Positions 20,770 through 34,199 of a stretch of 64,000 nt of DNA are shown here, in pieces. The stretch lies in the NCBI GenBank assembly GCA_020002185.1, contig CM034532.1:50407349-50471348 (forward strand), given 5' to 3'. Made by a program: the position numbers and the translations under genes. Below the pieces are notes generated by a model that was not told the DNA's origin, searched no databases, and was given only the letters and a program-made list of their open reading frames with translations. Source of the DNA: Paraescarpia echinospica (taxonomy: Eukaryota; Annelida; Polychaeta; Sabellida; Siboglinidae). Numbering within the stretch: the stretch's first letter is position 1; each line of letters starts with the position of its first letter.

Positions 20770-23700
20770 TACAATAAGGTGAATACGCGGACGCTGCGGC
20801 GAATATGTATCGATAGCACCCCCTCCCCCCGACACACACACACACACACACTCCCGTCTTCAATATGACATATAGCTGGCCCCGTGAGCCAGCGGAGAAG
20901 CTGAACAAGCAAGAAGAGTTCCCTCCTTAAATTCCATATAAATTCATTTCCATTGGCAAAGCGGTATTTATATATAAGTCCTATTTCAATCGAGTGTCGT
21001 CATATGTCTATATCAAATACTTACATTCAACACAAAAACTTTTGTTGGGAATTGGCACAGCATAAAACTATATTCTCTTCGGTTGGCCAAGTAGAAGTTT
21101 ATGTAGATGAGCACAAGATCATAATAAGTTGGCCTACTTCATCACGATTTTTATATTTTGAATCAAATTCGTATTAAAACAGATTAGTGGCGTACAAAAC
21201 TCCGTAGTGTAGACCTATATGACAAATCCACACACTGTGGAACATCTGCATTATAGGAGTTTGTCATAGTTAAACAATTTCGTTTCGTAGCGGTGTTTTT
21301 GGCGTTTTAATTATTCATCAGCTTTGCTAGTTTGCACGGGACGACTCCTGGTGCGCTGAATACACGCAACTCGAGGTTGTAACGACGCGGAAGGACAAAA
21401 GTCTGCACTGACTCGACGATGAACTTGTGGTTTGGTGAAGAAATCACACTATTAAACAACTTATTTTCACATGATGCATTTTCTCGCAGAAGCCACACAG
21501 TCGAAAAATCGGTGAACCGAAAAATCTTTTGGCAAACAAATTGAGCTGATTACGTCGAAGTTTGTCTACACGAGTGACCTTTTACCTTTGGTACTCGGCA
21601 CAATTGCTGATCTTTAGCCGAACGCACACACGCACGGACGCACGCGCACGTACACGCACACAAGAATGTTGGATAACAATTCTTTATCGCCAACATAATT
21701 TAAGTAAAAAACAGGTTATATTACTGGGTGAAATCGCACGTATCATCAAACAAACGTTATAGGCATACTATAAAACGGTATCATTTGTTCTCAACAACAG
21801 TAACAACAACTAGGCTTTAATCCAATTGAAATAATATAATACATTAATACTTTATTGTGCCTTTAAGGGACATTTCTAGTTGGTGCACGCGGATGTTCTC
21901 TTATCTAAATGCGATAGCATATATTTTATAAACATGAGCATGCATCTAGATATCGGTGATGCCATAAAATGTGTTTGTTTTTCTCTTTTCAACTATAATG
22001 TAATTTCACGATTAAGGTCACACTCGTAACTGGGCAAACGTGACCCGAATAGCGAGGTGACCGTATTAGCGAGACTAATTTCCTATTTTTTTTAGTGTTA
22101 CAAAACTAATTTGGTACTGTCCCAGGGTGACATTAATTGCGAGTTGGTTGTAGTAGTGAGGTGACCAAAAAGCGAGGTGCTAATGTAGGTCTTTCACGGT
22201 GGAAAACGCAATACCGACATCGCGGCGTCGTCACCCGTTGGACACGGTGCACGCGTCCATTCCACGGGTGGTCAAGAGAAGGGACCAGCCGAGGCCTGTC
22301 CAGTAGGAAGTGACCATGTCAACGCCCACTGTACAATTATGGCAGCCCCACCCGAGGCGTCTCGCACGCGCGCCTCGCCTAATTGCTCTAACGGAAGACC
22401 ATAGGCGGCATCGCGACAGGCTGTCATGATGCGACACACCTCCACTCGACACCCAGCTGGTCCGATCGCGTCTGTCTGTCTCGACACGTGTCTCTCCGTC
22501 TGGCACCTGGTTCCCGTCGCTGGTTGACGGTGCGACAGCGCTGTCGCAAATTATCGGCGACGGCGGTCGCGAAATACGCGCACGTTGAGCGACGGTGCGC
22601 GTTTCAGCTATTTGCGAAGTCGTATCATTTTATTGCGGCCGTTTAAAATCGAGTGTGTTGCTAAAATTAGCGCGCGACCGGTGCGTAAATAATGCGACTT
22701 CAGTTTTATCACTGCATTTGTATTCCGTGGTTAGATGTAATTTCATAATGATGTAGTGTCGTCGGTAGATCGGTACGTGCTTTGTATTGGTAAACGTGCG
22801 AGTGTTCGAGCGTGTGTGTGTGTGCGTGCGTGCGTGCGAGCGTGCATGCGTATGCGCATGTGTTCATGTGCGTGTGTGCGTCTGCGAGTAGGCCTAGATT
22901 CTATGCGTCTATGCATGTGTGGATCTGTATATATGCGTGCGCGTGTGCGTGTTGACGCGTACGCGCGTACGTGCGTACGTGCGTGCTTCCGGGTGTGAGT
23001 ACACGCGGCGCAGCGCTCGGCAAGACTCCGTTGGCCACGCAACCGCGCCAAACACGCGTGCGCCGTCTGCCGTTAGGCACGGCGACGAATGTCTGGCCCG
23101 CTAATTAAGTATTCATTAATCCTGCCAACCTCCCGCAGCAGGTTTACGATAATCGTCGTTTAAATATTATTTTCATGTGATTTCGTCGCCAGTGACCGGC
23201 GGGGGCAGCTCGGCGACGGGCCACACTTTGCTTCCCGCCGTGCCGCCGGTCATTACCCGTAATAACGCCGGCCCGGGAGAAAGCAGACGACTTTTATCGC
23301 CGATTAGGTGACGCGGAGACGCTGGGCCGGGCGCCTTGTATTAATCCGCGCCATGACCGTCCGTCCGGCCCGCCAGACGGCTTGTCTGCTAATGGCGACG
23401 CCAATTATTTGCTCAAAGATATCGGCGATTTATGAATAAGCAAAATGACTGCAGGACCAAGTGCTGCCATGTCGGCCAGCGCTGGCGGGATACATGGCTT
23501 CGGCGCTATGGGCGGTGGAGCAGACGACGATTTGGGGTCAGAAATTGTGCGCGACTAAACGCCGGAAATTGGATCTTTTGTTGTTGACATGTTGACTGGT
23601 TTTTATCTTTACCTAAATTGTAATAACAGAACGCGTACGAAAACATGTATGAACTAATGCTACATATTATACGTCTATTGTTTAGGGCCTACCTAATTCG

Positions 23701-25580
23701 GCAGTCCGTAGCAATTAACAACGCTGCAGTCAGGACGCAAACATTACCGTATTGATCGATTCGTGGTATATTTAGCTAATACCCACGTGAGAACTCACTG
23801 ACAACCAACATTCGTCTTATGTGATAATTAGTTCGTTATGTCTTTCCTGTTCTTTGCTCGTTTGAGAGCCTGCCCGAAATAGTTCCCACGCAGGGCCACC
23901 GGCATTGCTCGAATGTATCAACGATACTGGAAACAATTGATTTCTCCTGTGTGCTGTGACGTCACAAAAGGACAACCGGAAACTGCGTGCCAGTGCTCGA
24001 AAACTTGGCAATCGTGACGTTTTAGGCTACTGCTACAGCTGTTTTATTGTTGAATTAATTAAGATGCAGTTGGTGTAGACAGGCCCTACAAGAAAATAAC
24101 AGTGCGCAGAAAATGGAAACCCTTACAAAACACTGGATATGTAATATAACATAAGTTATCTAAATATAAAGTTAAATAAAGTTGTATACATCGTAGGTAT
24201 TTTGCAAGTCTGTAGGTATATAATATAGCATCCGGTAGATGAAATAATTACTAGTTAGACTTATAATGATAAACGTACGCACAAAATTAATGTATGCGCA
24301 CATTTACGCATGACTACTCCGCCCCCCCCCCCCCTCTAGACTAGCGCCAGTGATACTGGACATCACTGACAAATGGTGATAAGGCACACCATCAGGTCAC
24401 GACGTACTCATCACTCGAGTTGGGACGTCATATTTCTGATGATGGATGTACGGCGCGTCACTTCAGCGCTCCCAGGACGTGGCCTTGCCTGACATCGCGT
24501 CTCAAAGGTATCCGAACGAAATGTCAAAGTCATCCCCGTTAGCCAGTGATGTCGTTATGAGCACCTTTGAGGCAGCAACTCTCGCAAATAAATCGAACAG
24601 AACCTTGTTCCGAGTTTTTGCGTTAACCAATCACTTTCGGCGTTAAGGTTTTTCTCGGATCTTTTTCCGGTTATTTTGGTCCTGGTGGAATCATTACTAC
24701 ACGGTGTCGTAAAATAAAAACTTAACAATTGATAAACCAGTTATGTTTTATTACTGTTTTTTTTGTAATATTCTTGCCATGAATGACATTTTGAAAATTA
24801 AAAATTTTATAAAGACAAAATCATTACCATTAAAAATAGTCGGTTCACAACATTGTTATTGTTATTATATGAATAAAAACATCTTAAACATTCAAAAACA
24901 CTGCTAAAATGCTTAGCTTGCTTACTACTATTAAACACGATGTTGTCATTTGGTGATATGAACTTGTAATCACGTGATTTCACGCCATATTGATATCACC
25001 AATATTGTTTCGAATTTAATAGGTTCCCTATCCCCTAGTAGGTGTTTTGATATTTCAACACATGTAGTTATTCAATATCAGGCATTTGTTAAATTTAATA
25101 ATATTTTGTGACTAGTGTAAGACTACCTTTAAAAGGCTTTCCTAAATGCTGACATATCCGTCGATACAGCACTTTGTTTGCTGCTGTTCTTGTCAGATTC
25201 CCGGCGGCTAGCTCACCGCAAGGACTTTCCACTGCTATCGAACAAACACGGTTCGTTTGGTTGTTTGGAAGTCACGTCTGCTGCGCCGGGGGTAAAGAAC
25301 AACCAGAAAGGAGATACCCAACTCTTGTACAACCGAGGGTGTGGGGTGGTGTGGAGGGCCATAGTCCTAAAAGACCTTACACTTTACCCCAGCTTGTAAC
25401 TTTACGTAACCTTCCGATAGTCGCTGCATGCTATTGCTTGTGTGATATTATAAATGAACCACCGTTGCAGGTTCTATATGACCCGGGGTCCATTTACCCC
25501 CAGCGTGGAAAATGGACTATCCTGTAAAAATGTTACTATTATTGTGTTAAGAAGTGACCAACTAGTTTACGTGCATATGT
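20770..25580. other. Gene-free stretch with CpG-rich islands and TG-rich DNA
   Basis: No exon is supported. 22,790-22,990 is an irregular TG/CG-rich microsatellite region whose translated frames (Cys/Val/Arg or His/Thr rich) are artefacts. 22,030-22,200 repeats the phrase agcgaggtgacc loosely. A poly-C run lies at about 24322-24336. Islands at 22,200-22,690 and 23,000-23,560 are rich in CpG. Confidence 0.4.
23100..23560. promoter_or_regulatory. Candidate cis-regulatory island
   Basis: GC-rich, CpG-rich sequence is interleaved with clean homeodomain-type cores: TTAAT/ATTAA near 23104-23120, GACTTTTATCGCC near 23290, GCCAATTATTTGC near 23400 and CGATTTATGAATAAGC near 23427. No reading frame has coding character. 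Such islands in invertebrate gene deserts often are enhancers. This is an inference from composition and motif density only. Confidence 0.3.
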
Positions 25581-25625
25581 GTGTCTATGGGGGTCTGGGG
25601 ACACGTGCCGCCCCCTAGACCTTTG

Positions 25626-27341
<1,716 letters not shown>

Positions 27342-27469
27342 AGCGAAGTTTTTAGAGTAAGTGGTCTAACGTAGGCACCGCCTTTGTATCGTTATACATT
27401 TCGTATATTTATGACTTATTATGTGCAGCGTGTATTTAAAATTTATGTACACGCTAAACTACAGCCTGC

Positions 27470-27750
27470 AGGCTACACCCTTTTCAAAAACTCTCACGTT
27501 TTAATACTTATGTATGCAGATGACCTGGTGATGTTCTACCTATCCAGTTTAAGCCTGAGGGAGTTGTTATCAGTTTGTGAAAGTTATGGTCATTAAATTT
27601 AATATAACTATGAGAGAAACACGATACTGATAAGTAGAGGAAGGTAAAATTATTAAGAATTTATGCCCTCTTGCATCTACCCTAAATGGGGAGGAAATTA
27701 AATATGTTAGTAATATCAAGCACTACTTTCTTCTTTAATTATACAATACG
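27470..27750 (+). pseudogene. LINE reverse-transcriptase scrap with YADD box
   Basis: The frame gives LILMYADDLVMFYLSSLSLR then ELLSVCESYGH, with the catalytic YADD at 27513-27524. After frame breaks, ICPLASTLNGEEIKYVSNIK follows, which corresponds to the 'F-L-G--I-YV--IKYLG' block that comes next in such RTs. It is a short, decayed piece from a lineage other than the LINE at 10.7 kb (YADD rather than FADD). It lies in the spacer between the inverted-repeat arms. Confidence 0.65.
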
Positions 27751-28369
27751 TTTTCTTCTATTAATATCAGCTTGTTAACTGTTATATGTGTATAAATATA
27801 TGGACCAATATATGTATCGCCATGTGTATTTTAGTCTAAAGTAAATAAATGATTTGAATATAACTCTAAATATCTAAGAACACTTGAGATTCCATTTTTG
27901 CGGGAAACATTCACATTTCCATGTCACCAGTAATTTATTTACCTGTTTTATTGACAATTAATAATGTGATTGTTTTCTTTTCTGTGCACGGACAAACAAC
28001 TACGTCCATGACAGTATCGTGTATTCTAGTCGCCAGTCTTCGTTCTGATAATGTTACAAATAACTACCAGTACAATAGTATAGTGCATAGTCGTCGACTA
28101 GGACAGACAGATAAAGCATAACAACCTGATGTATCTTAGTTGATAATTATTTTTGTACAAGATAGCTAAATACGCATTTTGTGGTGCTACATCAAGTAAT
28201 TCATAATAAATCACGTAAGTCTTCACGGAGTATTTAACTAAAGTTCAGATTTCATTATAATTTATAACAAATGAACTATACTTTGTTTAAACTACTTCGA
28301 TACACGAGAAAATTAAATGCGCGTGACACATGCGTCAGACCCAGACGCTCCTTGCCCTTGTAACCAATC

Positions 28370-28445
28370 ACGAGCGTGCTGGGCGTGGCTTAAAAGCGCC
28401 TGATAATGTTTCATAAGTGAATCGCAAAGATGCGCTCCCGGGTCG
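28370..28445 (+). repeat. Short repeat shared with both arms
   Basis: gcgtggcttaaaagcgcctg and cataagtgaatcgcaaaga recur at 29909-29960 in the right arm and, inverted, at about 27140-27200 in the left arm. This third copy lies in the spacer, in the orientation of the right arm. Confidence 0.65.
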
Positions 28446-28575
28446 TACCTTCCAAACTGCGAACGTTGTCATGGGCTTACTAAACACAATTTGGCGGATA
28501 TTATATATTCAACATAGTTAGTATAGTCTTAAGAACATTATATTAATTAATACATGAAAAATTAGGAACATACTG
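28440..28575 (-). repeat. Dispersed repeat family A, copy 3
   Basis: This is the inverse of 14150-14285, with matching blocks accttccaaa-t-cgaacgtt, tttactaaacayaatt, attcaacata and aagaacatta. Confidence 0.65.
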
Positions 28576-29339
28576 CCTCCTTTTCACAGTCTGACATTCG
28601 ACTCGAGCTTAGTAGGTCCTATTCTCAAATTACGAAAAGTCAAACTGATTGTTTAAGCAAAAATTAGGGTAAGTCCTTAGATATTGTACCAGCCTGCAAA
28701 TCGTGCCTCTTTGATTTCAGAAAAGCTGTTGTATGAAGCTTTGTGATTGGTCGTTACTTTGAAAGCTCACTTCCTTTTGGATATTTGGCGGAAAATACAA
28801 TGGCGTCTCACACTCCACGTAGAAAGCGGCAAGTATTTTCATGTTTTATGGTTAGTGCTATAATAACACTGAAATGAACAAGGTGTGATTTAGAACTAAA
28901 AGACAGTAGTTTGAATGACGCAAGTATTTTTTGAATACCGCAGCCACAGCTGGATATGCAAACGGCAGCCTCAGCTGACTGTGATTCGCCATTTTTTAAT
29001 AATGGGTCCTCATGTAACGTCGGTAGCACGTGTAGATATTGTGCCGCTCTGTGTCGTACATATTGTACCAGTGGTACGATTTATAAGCGTGGTACAATAT
29101 ATGCACTTACTTCTCTGAAACGTTGCTATTATCTTGGCGTTACTGTCTTGGCGGCGTTCAAGTATATTATTCTATGAAGCATTTTTTTTAAAGACAATTT
29201 GAGAAAATGGATTTCTTGTATACTCCCTGTCCAAAAACGACCAGCATGATAAGAATCTCTGACTATGTGTCAACCCTTCCAGAAAGTATCTTTAAGTTTT
29301 TTGTTTGCATAAACTGATGGGTGTAAACTGTTTCAGGCA

Positions 29340-29767
29340 ATATGGACGATGAAGTGAAGAAGCGATTGAAAGGGCGCTAACATCTTTCATAAACTGAGAC
29401 CAGGGGTTGGATGGGACTTGCAGACTATGTGGTATCACTTACAGATGATTTGAAAGAGAACTTGTGCAATATGTGCTGCTTTTGCAGGATCATCTCTTGC
29501 ATTCCATAACGGAATAAAATTCTCCATATATTCAACAAAGAGAAGGAAACGGTTGGGAAAACATGGTTTTCGGGTTTTCTAAAAAGACACACAGAACTGA
29601 AGCTACATCAACCAGAAGCAACTTCTCAGGCTCACAATGAAGGGTTCATCAAAGAAGATGTCTACAACTTCTTTGACCTTTTGGAGATTTACAACGTCGA
29701 CGAAGCAGGATTGAGCACAGCGCACAAACCTCCAAACGTAATAGCCAAGAAAGGTGCCAAACAATTC
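29340..29767 (+). pseudogene. Tigger/pogo-type transposase, N-terminal half (broken)
   Basis: After degraded frames (ELVQYVLLLQDHLLHSIT at about 29460-29514) an open stretch encodes FNKEKETVGKTWFSGFLKRH, then LHQPEATSQAHNEGF, FFDLLEIYNVDEAGLSTAHK and VIAKKGAKQ. This is the end of the CENP-B-type helix-turn-helix domain followed by the start of the DDE domain: NVDEAG carries the first catalytic Asp. About ten residues usually found between FFDLL and IYNVDE are absent. The frame stops matching exactly where the right inverted-repeat arm begins. The C-terminal part resumes at 31460. Confidence 0.8.
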
Positions 29768-30744
29768 ATAATTCGCTATCCGATAATGTTCTTAATATTT
29801 GCTAAATATTCAACATTCGATTTCGCAAATAGGCGCCCAACGAAAAACAAACGTACATACGCGCGCCTCCGTTTGTATTGTTAGACGGACCAATGGTCAG
29901 CAAATGGGGCGTGACTTAAAAGCGCCTGTTAGTTTTTTCATAAGTGAATCGCAAAGACGCTCCCGAAGCATGTTCAAATAGTAAACAACACATCCAGTTT
30001 TAAAACAAGTTGTATTGGCAATACGGCCGAGTCGAGCTGAGTTAACTGCATTACCCTTTGATGTCCAACGAAGTAAAATTTTCCCACATTCAACACAGCA
30101 GACTTACTGTTACAAATTACTACACCCGCTAATTCCGGGTAGAGAAACATACTGACTCACTTTACACAATAATCAGATTTCAAATCTTATGTGGTTTTTC
30201 TACTTATACAAAAAAATACTTTGTCAAGTATTATGAATCCTGCGGTCATATTTCTAACCGTTATATTTGTCATTCTTAAAATAGACATGACTGAGCATTT
30301 GTTTAAATAAATTTATCCATCTATATATATATATATATACTATGTATACGCATATATGTTTGCATGTGTAGCTGATCACGTGATAATCTGATTATCATAA
30401 TTAATTATATTACATCAGTAGGGCGCCATCCATGATAGCGACATATAATTGTCTTAACCCTTTATTGGATGAATTATTTCAACTTTTCCACAACAACAAA
30501 ATTCTTCACCACCTATGTTATAATGATATATAATATAATCCAACAGACCATACACAGAAAACAGATATGAAATAAATATTTATTTACACTAACTTAATAT
30601 GGCAGCACTGATTTTGCATTGATTATAGTTTTTTCAAAAATGGCAATAGACCAAGCAAAAAATATAAAACTGGAGGGAGCCTCCCTGACCTTACTGTAAC
30701 TAGTATATTGTATTTGTACAAGCTTATGGCTGTCAAAATAAATA

Positions 30745-30835
<91 letters not shown>

Positions 30836-30862
30836 GCTGCCTGCCTGCCTGCCTGCCTGTCT
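30745..30862. repeat. (CCTG)n microsatellite, partner of 26203-26396
   Basis: 118 bp of CTGC/GCCT units with one ggct interruption near 30835, at the position mirroring the left-arm run. Confidence 0.95.
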
Positions 30863-31193
30863 ATATCAAATTGTGACTTTATTTCCTGCACACAACATGA
30901 CTTGCATTGTGATTTTAGTCGACTATATTTCTGTCACCTTTCATCGTATCATGGATTTAAGAATTTGCCATGACGTGGGCACAATCTGACAAGAGTGTGA
31001 TCCTGTGTCACGGGCCAGCAGTTGGACCGTGTCAGAAGTAGGCGTCTCTCATCGAGAATCGTGTATTGTACTTCCGTAAAAAAAATTAAAGTCAAAATTG
31101 GCAAAGAAAAGGCAAAATCGTGCCACCGTTGCTGATTTACGTTAGTAAGGTTTGGAAACGTTTTTTGATGAGTATTGTTTTTTATTATAACAC

Positions 31194-31458
31194 GTCATGG
31201 GCGTGTCCAGAGAGGGTAGTCTAGGGGGGGGGCACAAAAACCTCCTCTGGCGGCCGAACCAAATGGTGTAGACAATTTTTCGCTCCCGCGCCGCCATAAC
31301 TCGGCTCGACTGGTAATATCTTAGGGGTGTTTTTTTTTATAATTTCGCCGCCGCGTTGCCGTCACTTCAGCTTATACAACCTTTTCTTAGGGTCTAGGGG
31401 GCACGGTCACGTGGACCCATTGAAAAAGGTCTACGGGCACGCAAAATTGCAATTGCAA
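31194..31458 (+). mobile_element. hAT-like MITE in the right arm (truncated)
   Basis: It starts catgggcgtgtccagagagg, continues tctagggggggggcacaaaa and cggccgaaccaaatgg, and ends ggtctacgggcacgcaaaat. It matches 40402-40790 in the same orientation but lacks the final cacgtgcccc end. Confidence 0.65.
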
Positions 31459-31459
31459 A

Positions 31460-31978
31460 TACACTGACCAAAGTGGACTGCCTTTCTCTTCAGCCACAAC
31501 AGTTAGCAGCAACCTGTCTACGGAGGGGATTGTGACTTCCAATCACCCAGACGAGTGCCAATGCAGAAATGGCTCCTCTGCCGGTCAGGCAACCCAGCCT
31601 CCTGAAAAGGATGTTGAGAAAGACTAAAGCTCAAATCCTAACTACAAGCCCATACAGGAGGTCTCTCAACAAGGCAAAGAAGAAGAAGGGCAATGATGAA
31701 GCAAAGGAAAAGAAAAAGTAATTTCCATTAATCAAAAGAAGAGAAACACTGAACAAAAACAAGACCAATGTAGCGAAATGTGCCAAAAATGCAGTGAAAA
31801 CAACAGTGAAAATACTTGGTTTTGCTTCTCACGTGAAGAATCCTGTAAAGAGGATATGATACAGTGTCAAGTATGCAATAGATGGGTTCACGTTCTCTGT
31901 GCAGGAAAACGTGGGAGACAATTTGTTTATGATCTGTGCAAACAACGTCACTGTTATTACATTTTCTGCGTATTTTGA
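31460..31978 (+). pseudogene. Tigger/pogo-type transposase, C-terminal tail with zinc finger
   Basis: Frames here encode MAPLPVRQPSLLKRMLRKTK then AQILTTSPYRRSLNKAKKKK, the basic linker that follows the DDE domain in jerky/pogo transposases of invertebrates. A frame break leads to a Cys-rich finger at 31778-31978: CQKC, then DMIQCQVCNRWVHVLCAG. That is a PHD-like C-x2-C...H-x2-C pattern typical of the end of such transposases. It is in the same orientation as the N-terminal half at 29340-29767. The two pieces are separated by the inverted-repeat arm, and most of the catalytic DDE core is missing from both. Confidence 0.75.
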
Positions 31979-31979
31979 G

Positions 31980-34190
31980 CTAAAGACGGCAAGATTTTTG
32001 TTCAGTTTGGTTTAATATTTTTTTATTGTGCTCTTATAAAGACATCATCAAAGTGTAATATAGGCTGCCAAAAAATACTGTGAACAATATCAGATTCCTG
32101 ATTTGAAGTAGGCTTTGACTATGACTAATGCTAGCCGCTAAAGTAGACAGTCTTGGAGCAGCGAATGTTAGTTTGTTTTTGTTTAGTTGTGGGGTGAGAA
32201 ATCGTTTTTTTCTCTCACAGAAATGGCTTCAGAGTTGAAGATAATTATATTTTCTTTTTGTTAGTAATTAAAAGCGTAATTATCAAAGTTATGAAACTGC
32301 ATTTTTACTGTTTTTCTGTGAGTCTTGAAAACGGTCCAAAATTTCTTTAAAATGTACTTCAAATATTCTGGCAAGTACAACGAATTATACAGTTATACCC
32401 TATTTATATGCTCTATGTGCTAGTGGGCACGAAGAGGAATAAGAGAAGAAGAGACCCTATTTATCAAACTCAAAAGATTCAGAGCAAGGCAGCGTATAAA
32501 CATACTGGATAGCATATGGTAACATGTTTTGAAAGCAGCATCACAGAGCTGTTACAAAACGCACACACAACCGTGGGGGCAACATATACGACACATAGAA
32601 AAAAGAAGAAGAACTTATATCAACTGTTTATAACATCTTCAATGTCAATAGTTATTCTACAAAACGTATGTAAAACCAAAGCGTACCCAGATTCCTCTGG
32701 AAGAATTAAGAACTGAACTGTACAGTGAACATTTAACAAAAGTAGGTCCCTATCTCTCGCGGTACATATAATTGTATTACCATATCATATTATAGGAGCC
32801 TATGACATGTTAATAAAGTTGCATTCTGAGTTAAACTACCATTTTAAACTGTTTTTGTTAAAGAAAGTGTGTGCTACACGGACAATATTTACTTCTTTGA
32901 TCAAACTTGCCACCATATATTCCACTTTGGTATATGATACGTTATTCAATAAATTATGGTTATGTAAAAAGTACCGGTCGCCAGGTCCGGCCAGCGGAAT
33001 AATAAACGTATGCCACGCGGATATAATGTTTAATGTTTTGTGCCGTTTAAAAGTTGATTATTACCTATATAATTTTCTAAAGTTACATATTATGTGAACA
33101 TATGTTATAAGGATATTTAGTGTATCGTGTGTGTTGATTCACGGGAAAGTTGTATTTACGAGATGGACGACCTCGGAGTGCACCTTTAAAAATGTCTCTA
33201 AAATAATGCTACCAGAAAGAATAGACGCCTATTCTTTTTTATGCTACTTTCAGCTGGACATTTTACATAATCCACATTGATGTCCGCAGGTAGCAAACCT
33301 TTCTGAATACATATAATAATATGTCTCACCAACAACAAGGACAGATAAGAGCGATACGGTGTCTGCGTGGAGTGGTTAAATCGCTGGTCTGTTAGCAGCC
33401 ACGGTCGCTGGAGGCCGGGTGGCGGCGACTAGACCTGACCAGACTATACCGGGCACGCATGCGAGATGCTATCGGATCGGCTTCTTAATCCGGCCTCGCG
33501 GAGTCTGTGCGGGTGAGACGTTACCCCGCTGACAACTGCGCCCCGAGGGGGAGCAAACCCCTTCCGGTCTGCTTTTCAAAGCCGCCGACAGATGGCTGTG
33601 GCGACGTCCCAATCTAGTTCGGCAGCGTCCCAGTATTCATGCATAACTAATGTGGGGCGAGCGCGGGGGTAAATTTCCCTAAATGCTCGCCGTTAATTGT
33701 GAGCGATAAGGATGCGGCGAGCGGGCCGGGATGATGGCGCCACGGAAACGGTCTCGGTGCCACGTCACACCTCGATGCTATCGCCGCGATCCCACGTCGG
33801 GCGCCGACTGTGGCGTCATCGCGTCACTGACGTAACGATCATTGTCGCGTCACTGTGACGTCACACAGACTGGGATACGAATAAGCGACAGACGCAGCGG
33901 AAGTGACACAGAAAAGAGCGTTTCGAAAATATTGACTATATAATGCGCTCTTGATGCTTTGCGGAAATGAGTTTTCACTTTAAGTGGATTTCAGATTGAT
34001 TACAAAATATAAAAAAGAATCAACTTCCATCATTATACAGGTTGGAACAGTTTATGTGATGTGAAAGAGGATATGCAATATTGATACAAAAATATGTTGC
34101 TGACCGTTCGCAGAGAAACTTATTTTTATCATGTTTGAACATTAAACCTGCCTAAGCTACTTCTTACTAAACAGGGTATATATTTCGGTG
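31980..34190. other. Gene-free stretch
   Basis: Mostly AT-rich. 33,340-33,900 switches abruptly to CpG-rich sequence. A tRNA-like phrase near 33,371 (tggagtggttaaatcgctgg) lacks a matching B box and was not called. No exon is supported. Confidence 0.4.
33590..33870. promoter_or_regulatory. Candidate regulatory island with CRE-type motifs
   Basis: CpG-rich sequence with TGACGTAA at 33828-33835 and TGACGTCA at 33856-33863, plus repeated gcgtca half sites within 60 bp. Upstream lie catgcataactaatg and gttaattgtgagcgataagg. There is no coding frame. Activity is inferred only from motif density. Confidence 0.3.
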
Positions 34191-34199
34191 CACGGTGGA

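Larger units (their letters stand above)
29765..31458 (-). repeat. Right arm of the ~1.7-kb inverted repeat
   Basis: This is the inverted partner of 25626-27341, starting caattcataattcgctatcc and ending gcaaaattgcaa. The arm sits inside a Tigger/pogo transposase pseudogene, between its first catalytic Asp and its C-terminal tail. It lacks the 40-bp outer MITE end kept by the left arm, so it may be a truncated copy. Confidence 0.9.

Noticed and set aside
22743..23051. Cys/Val/Arg-rich and His/Thr/Arg-rich frames on both strands
   Set aside because: They come from TG/CG microsatellite DNA.
33340..33440. tRNA-like sequence (tggagtggttaaatcgctgg)
   Set aside because: A-box-like only; no proper B box or cloverleaf, so no tRNA gene is called.
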